A stretch of DNA of 64,000 nt, from the NCBI GenBank assembly GCA_030789695.1, contig CM061142.1, positions 357,777,486-357,841,485 on the forward strand. Direction: 5' to 3'. Source of the DNA: Scilla litardierei. Its lineage: Eukaryota > Streptophyta > Magnoliopsida > Asparagales > Asparagaceae. The notes beneath the pieces are model-generated. The model worked only from the letters and a program-made list of their open reading frames with translations. It ran no database searches and had not been told where the DNA came from. A program made the translations under genes and the position numbers. Positions 31,824-43,559 of this stretch are shown piece after piece (the first letter of the stretch is position 1; every line of letters begins with the position of its first letter).

Positions 31824-32867
31824 TTCAATTTAGATATTCCCCCCTCAAAATCCTAGTTCCCCCGAAAATGTGGACACGATTCATTTTAGATATTAACCCC
31901 TCAAAATCTTAGTTCCCCTGAAAATGTGGACATGATTCATTTTAGAAATCCCCCCTCAAAATCTTAGTTTCCCTGAAAATTTAGCTCATCCCAAGGAATT
32001 TTGTTCCCCCAAAAATCTTAGTTTCTCCCAAAATTTCGTGCTTCCAGCTAAATTTTCACTTTCCAAAAATATTAGTTTCTTCCAAAATTTAGTTGCCCTC
32101 AAAACGGCATGAGCTATTCCAAGTTTATCTCATTGTTAAACGGAATATGAAAACGGCATAAGCTATTCCAAGTTTATCTCTTTGTTAAACTGAAAACTTA
32201 TCGTATAATTCTCATGTTTATGTTTCTGAAATAATTTCTTTTGCATATTTAGCGGAAAAAAATTGGGCCGTCACGAACGGCACGACGGCGCGGCGGTGCG
32301 AATAGCACACCGAAATACTTAAAAGAATTTAAAAGTGTTCACCACTGAAATAGTAAGTTCACTCATTACGACAGAAATAATGAATTGTTGAATTAAATAT
32401 TCACAATAACAGGAACAAAAAAGTAGCCAAATGATTTACATGTAGAAATTAATATTTTGCAACTAAACGAATATCTAGAAATTTAAATTTTCTATGAAAA
32501 TAACCATAAAAAATAAAAAATTCTATTAATAAAAGTCCAAATTCATCCCCTTAATTCCAGTGATTTCCCACTTCCCCAAAATTAATATGCCCATGATCAT
32601 CACCAACAAAAGAGAAACATAGAGAACAGATAGAGATCTCAAGAATCAATCAATGGTAGTAAGGGATTACTGACAAAGCTCGAAAAAATATTTATGTACC
32701 CAAGTAGGGGATTACATATACCAAGCAGGGGATTACGTAAAATTATGACATTGAAAATTTCAATTCTAGCAGAAATTTAACATTTCAGAATTCCATTCAC
32801 ATGATAGCTGCCACTTCGATTCCGTGCCCTCAAATAACCAAACAATCAGGAAACATGGTTTTTTTAA

Positions 32868-33110
32868 AAAGAACCATTCCAAGTGAAAAAAGCTCGACCT
32901 AATTGTGCTGCTGCATGTAACGCTGCAAAAAAAATACGATCCAAACAATCAATCTTAAATTTTTAAAAAAGAAACACAGACAATCCAGAAGCAAAACAAA
33001 GAGAGTAAATGGATGGATTAGAATTCTCCCATAAACCTTGGCAAGATTGACGTTGAAGAAGAGGGGCTTCTTGGTGTTGGAGACCTGGATCCTGATCTGC
33101 TTGTAGGAAT
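32868..33110 (-). pseudogene. Captured Alba-domain gene fragment, with intron
   Basis: Minus strand. Exon ending at 33,037 encodes RIQVSNTKKPLFFNVNLAK, then a GT donor. A 114-base intron (33,036-32,923) ends TTTTTTTTGCAG. The next exon (from 32,922) encodes RYMQQHN, a TAG stop, then VELFSLGM. This is the N-terminal core of plant Alba proteins (nucleic-acid-binding; chromatin and RNA roles), whose order is NRIQVSNTKKPLFFYVNLAK then RYMQQ. A premature stop and truncation after about 40 residues make it a pseudogene. It keeps its intron, so it was captured as DNA, as Helitrons do, not through an mRNA copy. Confidence 0.85.
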
Positions 33111-33139
33111 CATTGATATTGGTGCTTGAAGTAAGCAGG

Positions 33140-36100
33140 CAGCAGAATCTCGAAGAATGCAAACGGATCCGAGATGGTGAAGCTATTGCATTCTTTCCCA
33201 CAATAGACCACAGAACTGTGCATCAACCAACAGACTGCATATTTTGAAGCTGGCTTGGATTTTTTTAGCGCATTTTTAGTGAAGAAAATATAAAAAGAAG
33301 AAGATGGGAGCTGAATTTGGGGAAAAGGGAGATAGATGAGTGGATATTTCCAGTCAAACTTCCATGCATTCTCTCAAGGGTCAAGATGGATCATCAAAGA
33401 TTCTAACGTAGAAAAACTATCAGCATTGAGTTGGACTTGAATTAAAAAGAGATTCATGCATATATCTAATTGTTCTTCGAATTCGAAGAGGCGTGTGATC
33501 TTTTCTTCTACGATGAATTCCCTTGCAAATTTGCAACATTTAATTCCTTTCATCATCTCTCATCTCCTCTACTTTACAAATTTTTTGTAGGTGATCTCAT
33601 CTTCCCAGTTGCAGCAATATGGAGTTAACTGAGTGATTTTTTGTGTGAAGCAATGCATCTGCTCATGATGTCATCTATCATAAACAGCTTCAAGGTTATA
33701 AATTTTTGTTTTTGTTTCTTCGTTGTATCTTTTTAGTAATTTTATGTTTAAAACTAATATGATCATCATTATAGTAACTTGGGAGTATGTTCAGTTTAGT
33801 ACATCACTTGAACTTCTTTTGGTTTAATAAATTGGTATTTGCCCAAAATAATTTTGTAAGTTTCCTTTCTAATTCAGTGTGCATCCCTCCCTAACTTAGT
33901 ATCATTGTGAAGTAGTTTTTCTGGTTGGTTATCATAATGGCATTATGATTGTTTGGTAGGCATTTATAATTTTATATTGCAATAAAAATTAGATGAAAAT
34001 TTGATGCATGTGTTAGACTGTTAGTTCATTTAGATTATATGAATTTTAGATCATGTATCTTCAACAAATTTATTTTTCAAGATTGGAAATAATTTAATCT
34101 ATTCTTATCTTTATGTAATGTATGAAAATAGTGATTTTTTTATTTTTGTAACAAATATAAAGAAATAGTTCAAAAACTGAATGCTTTCGTCCTCGTATTG
34201 TTGTGTATAACCATTGTAATACATTTAACTTCTGAAAGACCAATCGTTAGCAGTTTTTGTTTTTGTTTCTTTTATTAATCTTTTTAGTAATTTATGATCA
34301 TAATAGTAAATTGGGAGTATATTCAGTTTAGCACATCAATTGAAATTATATTAGAATTTGTAGTATGTTCAATTTAGCACATCACTTGAACCACTTTTGG
34401 TTTATTGAATTGATATTTACCCCATATAATCTTACCTGATAATCTCAAACCATACCATAAGATTAAATAACTACTTGATTATCTGATGCTCTCAAACCAT
34501 ACCATGTCAGATAACACCTTTACCTAAAAGCTTAAGTTGATAGGTTGTGGGCCAAACAATCAAGCAAACTTAACAATTATCATGTCTAATATGCTTAAAT
34601 GTATGATCACAATCTTATCACTTCTGTAATTTTTGTTAGAAATCAATTTTCCCCTTCCATATATACAACTTAAGCCCTACATTCTCATGGAAATTTTAAT
34701 ATCATAACTTGAATTATTGAACTTAATATATATGCTTGCTACTGCTAACCCATCTTTTTTGGCCTTTTCTTGGTGTATTAAATCTTGGAATGCCATTTCT
34801 GCATGCTGTCTAACAAACATTTCAACAAACATAATTTAATTTTATGTTAAAATGTAGCCCTGCTCTCCAGAACATATGTTGCCATATTGGAGCCTAGATG
34901 CCAAACCTCTCTATTAGCAACCAAGATCAGGTTGATAAGATATAATGCCTTGGATTGTGCTTCACATAAGTAATCAAAACACTGAATGTAATTTACAACA
35001 CAACATGATTATAAATCAATGGGGTCCGGCCCTAACTTTTATATTATTTCTGGTTGACAATTCCTTGACAAAAATGCCATTTCTGCATGCTGTAACTGAT
35101 GTCCAAAGTAACACACAAAATATCTTAAATACGATTCAGCTTTTCAATCAATTAAAATAAGAAGAAATTAAAACGATTGCAGATTAAAGTCTCTAAAAAT
35201 ACCTGATCTGTGAATAGATTACGAAGAGATGAAGAAATTAAAACGGATTGAGGACTGAGGAGGAAATTAACAGGACCTGGAAACAAAAATTGAAAGAAGA
35301 AGAAATAATCAAAACATGCTTGAATGTGTATTTGTATCTGTACATGCTTGAATGTTAAGAATTCATTCCATTGTATTTTACTTGTAGTCTGTATTTTACT
35401 TGCAAATTCATAAGCAAAGTTTGTGTATAACAAAACGCCTGTAAATTTATCGAGTCTGCATTTTTGTTGAAACTTTCAGTGTGTACTGCATTATCAAACC
35501 ACCTGTTAGGTGTTTGATTATACACAAACATTGAGTCTGTAACATGCTAAATTCAACAAATTAACAAACTGGGCAATTCAACAAATGTTCTAATTTAGAA
35601 CAGAGAGATTGTGATGGCCTGAAACCTTAAGGGAAAGCAAATCGGGATAGCACCTAAGTTTTGATTGTGCAATAAAAAATGAAGTTCTGTAAACTTATAT
35701 AGCATCATTGAATAATATATTTTTACTATAGAAATTAGAAAGTAAGATGAAACCAATGAATTAGAAGATAAGTGTGGAGATAATGAATTACGATATGAGA
35801 AAGAAAAAAATCAATATTTCAGTAGTATATTAACAAATAAATGGTTCAAAAATTAAGCCATCATCATGAGCAAATATCAATCACCATATAATGGGAAATC
35901 CTTGGTAGGCAGGCTATCACCATAAAACTTTGAAATAAAGATAAATGTATGTGCATCATCTCAGCCCCCATTTATGGAATCAATTATCCAATCCCATACA
36001 CCCTGTTTTACAATATAAAGATGCCCAAATAACACAGACACTTAAAAGAAAGAAGAAATAAGTACAGTAGCTCTCTAACCTTTGGCCGAGCGATTTCAGT

Positions 36101-36189
36101 CCCTTGGACTGTAATCTTTATGAGCTATAGAATCACCCATTCCTTAATAATGACTTCTTTGTATCTGCAACGATCACACTGACAGAGTG
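33140..36189. other. AT-rich Helitron interior, no gene recognised
   Basis: Includes an imperfect direct duplication (about 33,700-33,850 and 34,245-34,440, sharing TTTTTAGTAATTT and GTATGTTCAGTTTAGTACA-like phrases). A possible exon on the minus strand at 33,374-33,556 (FAREFIVEEKITRLFEFEEQ) and another ending at a GTATTT donor near 35,201 could not be identified. Confidence 0.4.
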
Positions 36190-36375
36190 TTAGGAAGGCT
36201 CCACATGTTTTTTGGGCTGGCTTGAGCAGTCCTCAAGTGCTTCTACCACTGCAAGCACTCTACTGGGATTTGAAGTCAGCAATGTCTGCAATTCTTCAAG
36301 GCCAGAAGCGATTCCAAGAGAGCCATGCATTTCTCCACGATTCACCCACTTCCAAAAAAAATCATTCAAAAACAT
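36190..36375 (-). pseudogene. Unidentified captured terminal exon
   Basis: A minus-strand frame ending in TAA (36,190-36,192) reads WVNRGEMHGSLGIASGLEEL and continues with LQTLLTSNPSRVLAVVEALE. It is codon-like and low in Leu/Ile-rich noise, unlike surrounding AT-rich DNA. It looks like a last exon with a helical C-terminus. I do not recognise the family. Its strand matches the Helitron-like element, like the Alba and VDAC pieces. Confidence 0.4.
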
Positions 36376-38372
36376 TCAAAAACAATACATGATATGCTTT
36401 TGTTCGAAAACGTTACATACGGTTTAATTTAGAGATGAGGAATTGAGGAATACATGATATGCATAATGCAGGTGAGTCATCTAAACTGACTTTCAAGAAG
36501 CAAAATTCACCTCACAATTGGAATTGCATGAACTTGACAGACTTTGAAAACAATAGCCACTCCATAATATAATTAGCCAGGTAACATTGAACACATTCTA
36601 CCCGTAATTAAATGAGTAAAATTAGAAGAAAAACAAAAATCAATCATCAAAATTAGATAATATTACTAAAAATTAACTGATACCCATTAATCAAAATCCA
36701 AACTTTAAGAGAAAGAGCAAACTTGGAATATAACAAAAGATCACCCACCAAAGATCTTGAATGCATATATCCCAAGAATATCTTTAGCTGAATTTCTTCC
36801 GGTTCCATTCTATTGACATATACAATGGATGATGATATTTTTTCTTTTTAGTATGTGGCCAGCACATGTTTAGCTATATTTTTTATTGTAAACCATATTT
36901 TTCAACCCATATGTCTTGTATTTTTTTATTTGCATTGCTTGGATGTTTTTGTTTCTATAGGTTGACAACTTGACATGTACACATGCTGCATTAATCATTC
37001 CTGGCCAAAACAAAAATAATTCACTTATTTAAAAACATTAATACAGGTTGAAATCATTTATGGAGCGGGAAAAGACATAATAATTTATGGAATAAAACTG
37101 TTTGAAGCATATGAACACAATGACTAACTGATGCCATTTATCAAGATGTTATTTATTGATCCATGAAATCAAAAACTAAAATGAAGCAGTTATTTGATTT
37201 ATGTGTTTGTTTCTAGGAAAATTTCATGTCATGAGCAGTTTTTTAAATACAACAATGATTCTAATTGAAGTTCAAATATCATGTTATATCTTAGAAAATT
37301 AGAACTTCAAAAATGTTGTACAACAATAATTCATGATAGAAATTGTGAAGATGATATATCATTGAATAAACGGACTTAAACTGCCATTCATGTCTTATAA
37401 CTATGTGCATTTGAACTTGTGCATGCTTGTGTGAACTATGAAATTGTACAATGCCAGTCATGTGTCCAATGCATCCCTACTGTATTTTCCATGCACATGT
37501 ATCAGCACATTAATCCAACCTTGGAAACTGAAATTTAAAGCAAACAATGATTATGGCCCATAAATATTTAAAGTTAACATATTGTTGTTAGCAACAGACA
37601 TTGTGAATTTTTAACTCTGACAAATAACTACATCCAAGTCAAAATGGTAAATTTTAAAGCCTAGGAACTGTGTTAAAATAGAGAACACGTGACATATATA
37701 TCTTTGCTTCCACATATTTCCACTTTATAAAATCTCGATGTTATCCTACCAAGCCATCAGAGACATGAACCTATGTGATGTCATCTTGTGCCTGCCAAAG
37801 TAAATGTATCACAATCATTATATGGACACAATAAACCATTTGCAACAAAGATATCATCTCTACAACAGTTCGGTAGTATAAGCATGACTAAGATTTCAGT
37901 AGTATAAGCATGACTAAGAGTGACATTCTTATAACCACTGCTGTAAGTAACTAAATTTTCAAACAGTATTCAGTACATAGTATGCCAAAAGAGTATAAAC
38001 ATCCACAGAACCCAACCATACATGATGCCAGCATTTATGCCAAAAGAGTATAAACATCCATAGAAACCAATCATACATGATGCTAGCATTTGTCCATCTC
38101 ACATGCCAATCTTCGTTTCACTGCCAATTATCAATTTCAAAAGTATACCTCATCTACAATAAGAAAAGCCTTGAAATTAATAAACACATCAAGACTATGG
38201 TAATAAACATGTGAAAATGTTCTGTTATGTGAGGTTCTTTGTAACAAAAGGAAGGGTATTTCCATTTCTAGTTTATTTTTTGTTCTCTTCTAGTAATGAT
38301 TGCCTTCTCCCGTAGTCTCCATGAAACTATATATTGAAGCATTCCTCAGGAATCATGTCTTATGTTTTTCAG
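36376..38372. other. AT-rich Helitron interior
   Basis: No gene was recognised. A 56-base tandem duplication (37,981-38,036 and 38,037-38,091, containing GCCAAAAGAGTATAAACATC) is present. Confidence 0.5.
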
Positions 38373-38408
38373 GACAACTTCGATGATGCAGTTACGTACT
38401 ACCACAAG
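38373..38408 (+). pseudogene. Possible TPR exon (APC6/CDC16-like)
   Basis: A 36-base segment bounded by TTTTTCAG and GTTCGT encodes DNFDDAVTYYHK, the first helix pattern of a TPR repeat. It resembles the anaphase-promoting complex subunit APC6/CDC16 as I remember it. It is on the opposite strand to the other captured pieces. The short length makes the identification tentative. Confidence 0.3.
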
Positions 38409-38712
38409 GTTCGTTATTTGGATACTTCATATAATGTATATATTTTGCTTTCTAAAGAAATGAACATTTTTTCAGTAATTAATCGATCTTCATTAAGAGA
38501 CAAAAATGTCAGTCTTGCAACATTAATAGATATGAGTGGTGTTTGTCAATAATATTTATCTGAGTATTGCTTTGACTACTAACTTGTTCAATGTACATGA
38601 AAATTAATGGAAATTACATGCAGACAAACATAATAGTGGAAGTACACTATGCAACAAAAAAACTGAACAGCAAGCTCCCAGAAAAAAGACCCAGAAACAA
38701 TGAAATGCTTAC

Positions 38713-38839
38713 ATTAGAGTCTGAGTTAGCTTTCACATCAACTGTGAAATTTTTGTTCTTGAGTTGAGACTGAATCTCACCAAAGATTAGTTCATTCTTC
38801 CTTGTACCAGAGTCAAGTAGCTCTTCAAATCCTCCCAAG
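38713..38839 (-). pseudogene. Captured VDAC (mitochondrial porin) exon
   Basis: Minus strand, acceptor CACCCAG and donor GTAAGC. It encodes [20 protein letters not shown] then [13 protein letters not shown]. Plant voltage-dependent anion channels have TGTKKGEL..ADVNTQLKNKNITTDIKVDTNSN at this place, in a separate exon ending at the same Asn. VDAC forms the outer-membrane pore of mitochondria. Only this exon (about 40 of about 276 residues) was found, with clean splice sites; it may have been captured recently or may splice into chimeric transcripts. Confidence 0.8.
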
Positions 38840-41800
38840 CTGGGTGCAATCTAACAAATACACTTGTGTCTCTTATCTGCATGAAAAAAAGCCAATGAAC
38901 CACCACAAATATGTAAAACCATCATGAAATAGATATTCTGAAATTGGATACATGATCCATATCAAGACCTTAATGAGTAAAATGGTATTCAACTCCATCC
39001 AAATACATGATACATTTCTACACTTCCCTGACTTTCTTTCCCTTCACTGCCAAAGAACAACCAATTAATTTAAACATCTACATATACATCAAAATGTGCA
39101 TAAATCATGCCGATGATTTACCATTATATAAGTGCAGAACTTATTTTACCAAAACAACATTTGATGAATTTATTTTCACTCATAAAAAATTATGTAACTA
39201 CATTGTCATGCTGAATTCAATTGCATGTCAAAGAACAAAATCAGTTAATAATTACACGTGACTTGCTAAACAACGTACATAACAAATGATAGGAATATCC
39301 CTAAGTTGGAAATACCAAAGTAAGATAAATGAACATATAAGTCAGTGACTTTTCTCTTCTTAAAAGAAACCATCACAAATTCCTACCATTTTTCAAGATG
39401 ATTATTACTGCAGAAACAACATCAAAACTATTCATGCAACAAAAAGGATGCTTGTAGGAATATGAATACAATCTTTTAAGTGTAATCCACAATTTTAAAC
39501 ATGAAATTCTCTGGAGAACTTACATAAAGGTGCCTAGCATCCATGCAACTGATGAGAACTTTCATCTACTTCTGAGTTTCTTTGCATGGCTTATACTCTC
39601 CCTAATCCAGTCGTTGCTTCAAAAAAATTGGATAAAAGACACTTCTATTCATTTTACAAGTCTGCAGGTTGCTCTGTGGCTAGCCATTGATCAAATGCAT
39701 GAATGACATGTGGAAATTTTTTACAGGCTTTTAAACAAAAACATTTCTGTTAACAGTACAATAAAGATCACCTTTCCACCAGGTTTACTTAAACTTTTCT
39801 GTTAACACTACAACAATGCTTTGAATATTTCAAGTATATTTCAGCCTATCTTTGCCCTTACCCAATCCCCTTTCCAGTAAATGGTGTAATTAACTCGCCA
39901 AGTATATTTCAAGAAAATGTGGAAAGTTAAGCTCTTCTGACAAAACTTTTATCAGTCATTTACTTTCTTTTGTTCTAGATGTCAATATCACATACAACTC
40001 TAACATTTTTAGGCTTTTTAAACCTGACGTGCCAAAACATATACTAACATGGTCATATTTCATTATTATCTCTTCTAAATTCCACTAAAGATTAACATTC
40101 ACAACAATGAGAAAAATCCTAAATAACTGCTTTAAAAAGTTACCTTCCGAAATCATCACAATAAGTAACTCTCCAATGCAAAATCCACTTCCCTTCCAAA
40201 TTACATCCAACAATCAGTTTCCATTTTTCTCCTTACTCATCCTATGATTCCAATCTCACTATAACTTAAAAACCCAAAATTTTATCAATGAGTAAGAAAA
40301 TTTGTCAAAAATAGTAACCAAATTTAAAATATCGTAGTAAGCTGTAGTTGGAGTCCGCTTCAATTGGAATGTTTCGTTAAAGATGATCTGGGCATCGGGA
40401 GCTTCGGAAATTGGTCAGCTATGTGCAAACTGGCCCTAACTACATGAAGAATCCTGAAATGAGTGGACTTGGATGAAAACTTTGATATTTTAAGGGATCC
40501 GTGAGCATAGATCGTGTGAGGGATAAATCTAGTGCACCGCTTGGTTAACCGAGTTCAATATAGGAAAAATTAAATGATAACCATTTTCTATTCTATAATG
40601 ATAGTTCTGCTTCAGCCTAGATAATGATTCCAGCCTTGAGAAAATTCAAGACAACTTATAGAAATTAATAGACAAAAGCAAATTCAAAATTTGCAATGAA
40701 GTTTGAAAACATTACCGTGCCTGCAAGCCAAGGGTATGTTTATATTTTGCGACTCCATGGTGTGCAAAATATACCGATCCTGCAAAAATAAGAAACCAAA
40801 ACTTTGTTGTTAAGCTTCAATTTTTTAGAAGAAGACACAATTTTTAGAAGAAGACTTTTTTTCCAATATAGTGTAATTAGCCCTAATACAAAAATTTGTT
40901 GGGATGAACGAATTTCTGGAATGTCAGGCGTTAATGACATCGCGTAAAATATGGAATTTAAAAGTTAGCTCATGTTTCATGAGCATAAGCTGCAGCATGA
41001 ATTTCAGTCAGGTAAAAAGGTAATGCAAACAATTTAAAGTCAATATACTAAAACCAAATAGGAGGAAAAGTAATAGTACTTTCACCCTTCTAGTTATATC
41101 CTTTACTCCATAGATATCCACTTCTCTGGGTTTTTTGTCCAATATGCTTTTATCTACTAGTGTCTTGATGGTGACAACATTCCTTTAATTCGATTATTGT
41201 TTGTCATGGCCAAAGTATGTTTTGAAAGGTATCGATGTCAACAAAGAAAGGTCAAAATATGGGGGAATACACTTATGACTCATAAGTAAATGATACTCGA
41301 GACCCCGAAAACATAATTTGACCGTATCCAAATATTTGGGTTTGGATCTAAAAAATCGGAAATCCTTATCAGGTTTTATTTTGGTAAGACTCTTTCCAAA
41401 CCCAAAAACAAACTTATGAAGTTTATTAAGCTAATATGATAAATTTTACTATAACCTGATGAATTTATTTTAAAAACAAAGCTTTATAACATTGATGACA
41501 AAATAAAGTTCAAATTTTGTTAATTTTCATATTGTAAAATGAAATATACGTAAAAATAGTTTTAATTAGTAACACCACGGACACCCCAATAAGAAGTGAT
41601 TCCAACCTATGATGTAACACCACGGACACTCCAATACGGAAATACAACTTTGACGACATCCCTTAAATATATGATATTCATTTTTCCTAAAGGTTAAAAT
41701 ATTTTGGAATGCACCCATGACATCTACACATCTTGGAAAACTAATCAGTAGTAATCTATAACAAACTTTAAAGCATGGATATGCTAAGTAGTTGCAAGTG

Positions 41801-42242
41801 TGTTAGAACTTGGAACGTCATAGGCTTGAACCATTTGAAAATGAAAGTTTAATTAATGAAAAACTTATAGGGCATAAATATTTTAAAATTTTCAGAAATT
41901 CCTTTGTAATACGTGCACATTCAATTCTACTTCTAATCTCCTAAAATAAGTAATAATACGGGTAACTAACAACAAATGAGACGAAAATCGATTATCAAAA
42001 GGAGTTGCTCATAAAAGAGATCGATTCAAATAAAATGACGTGCATGACAATAACCTAGAACCTGGAGGGGATCTATATTTGATGGAAACTTAAAGTTATA
42101 TCCACATGAAAAACTAATATGATGAGCTTGGGCACAAAAAGAAATATTAGTGAAAAATTAAACATCTACTGAAAGTAGAATTCGAAGAAGATACTCTGAT
42201 AGTGAAATTAGCTATATATATATATTCTGCAAGCACAAAATT

Positions 42243-42330
<88 letters not shown>

Positions 42331-42811
42331 TGTAAACATAAAATTAGCTAGATATATATTCTGCAAACACAAAACCAGTTCTAAAGTTCAGAAAAGGGAA
42401 CCATCAAATTCGATAAAAAAATTCAGTCTTTCTACAAAAGTTAGGCTTTCTACAAAATTTGATCTTGAATTCCCACGTTTGCTGGCACTAAAGCCTGGAT
42501 TTTTCAACAAAAACCATCAGATACGATCCCAAGATAGCAATTCAACAAAATAAGAGGAAATAATAATTAGGGCAAAAACTTTCTCTGTTGGTTTCTTGCG
42601 GAATAGAACATGGAACAGTGCCAGATCAGGCGATCTAAAATCTTCGTGAACATTACAATCCACCTCACTCGTTTACGCAATCTAAAATCTTCATGACTCC
42701 AGAAATCTTTGGCAATCAAGGCTTAGGATCTTGGGAAAGCAATGAGTTTAGATCAGTAAGAGCTCAGATCAGATCAGGTGAGTTCAATTTCATGACTCCA
42801 TAAATAGTTAC
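38840..42811. other. AT-rich Helitron interior with one unidentified exon and an AT repeat
   Basis: Mostly intron-like DNA. A minus-strand exon candidate at 40,716-40,779 (acceptor TTTTTGCAG, donor GTAATG) encodes RYILHTMESQNINIPLACRH and is unidentified. A long AT microsatellite occupies 42,245-42,328. Confidence 0.45.
42245..42328. repeat. AT dinucleotide microsatellite
   Basis: An uninterrupted run of about 40 AT units, inside the Helitron-like element. Confidence 0.98.
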
Positions 42812-42829
42812 CTCAGCCGTTGAAGCCAT
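42812..42829 (-). pseudogene. Possible captured first exon (MASTAE)
   Basis: On the minus strand, ATG at 42,829 opens MASTAE and runs into a GTAACT donor. It is preceded by a GC-rich stretch resembling a 5' leader. It is the first exon-like piece inside the element's 5' end. The gene could not be identified from six residues. Confidence 0.3.
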
Positions 42830-43559
42830 CGAGGAAGGTTGTGGTTGTGGCGAGAAGCAAGCCGAAGGGGCTGCTCTCCCTAGCTGTCGTAGCCGTGCAA
42901 AATCTTCCCCTTACTCTCAATCTCAAAAAGATGATTGCTGTTTTTTTGGGTAGAAGCAGCGGAGGTCAGACCATCGATGGATGAAGGCGCGTGGGTTTTT
43001 TTGGGGAAGAAGCAGATGAGTGAAATAAACTGCGTGGGATTTTTTTGGAGTGCTTATTGATGGCTGAGTTTCCCCTCCCCAATTAATGATTCCACCCAAA
43101 TTTCAAATTTCAAGTTTTCCCACCAGTTGCCATATAGGATAAAAGTAACCCAAATTCTCTTTTCCCAATTTCTCTCATTCAATTTCTCTTGTCTTAACCA
43201 ATTTCTCTTGATAACATCCCTATTTTATAGAATAGATAGATAGATATATATACATGTGTTTATCTATATCTATATTATAAAACATGGATGTTATCATGGG
43301 TTATTGGATAAGAGTTTTTGGATAAGAGATATTGGATAAGGGTTTGAATTGTATTTGGGTATAAAAATTAGGGATATTATGATGAGTTTTTGGATAAGAG
43401 ATATTAGATAAGAGAAATTGGATAAGAGGTTGAATTGTATTTAGGGTATAAAAATGAGGGATGTTATATGAGATATTGGATAAGAGATATTGGATAAGTG
43501 TTTATATGATGACTAGGACATTTGGTAGGAATGTGGGGGGAGTTTTGAAATTTAAAATT

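Larger units (their letters stand above)
31794..43236 (-). mobile_element. Large Helitron-like element, minus orientation, with gene pieces
   Basis: The 3' end (plus coordinates 31,794-31,823) reads, on the minus strand, a hairpin CCGTGCCGTACGGGCACGG, then nine bases, then CTAG followed by T, as Helitrons require. The 5' end is placed at 43,236, where the minus strand reads TCTATTCTATAAAATAGGGA; the neighbouring element on the plus strand begins almost identically. In between are an Alba fragment, a VDAC exon and other exon-like pieces, mostly in the element's orientation, with no Rep/helicase ORF, so it is non-autonomous. The match of this 5' end to this 3' end is inferred. Confidence 0.55.

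Noticed and set aside
31597..31912. Open frames on both strands across the TG/TATG run
   Set aside because: They are products of microsatellite periodicity (Cys/Val/Tyr/Met-only translations).
33030..33129. Plus-strand reading rich in Glu/Asp/Gly/Leu
   Set aside because: It is the antisense shadow of the captured Alba exon, whose minus-strand translation has the family match and splice sites.
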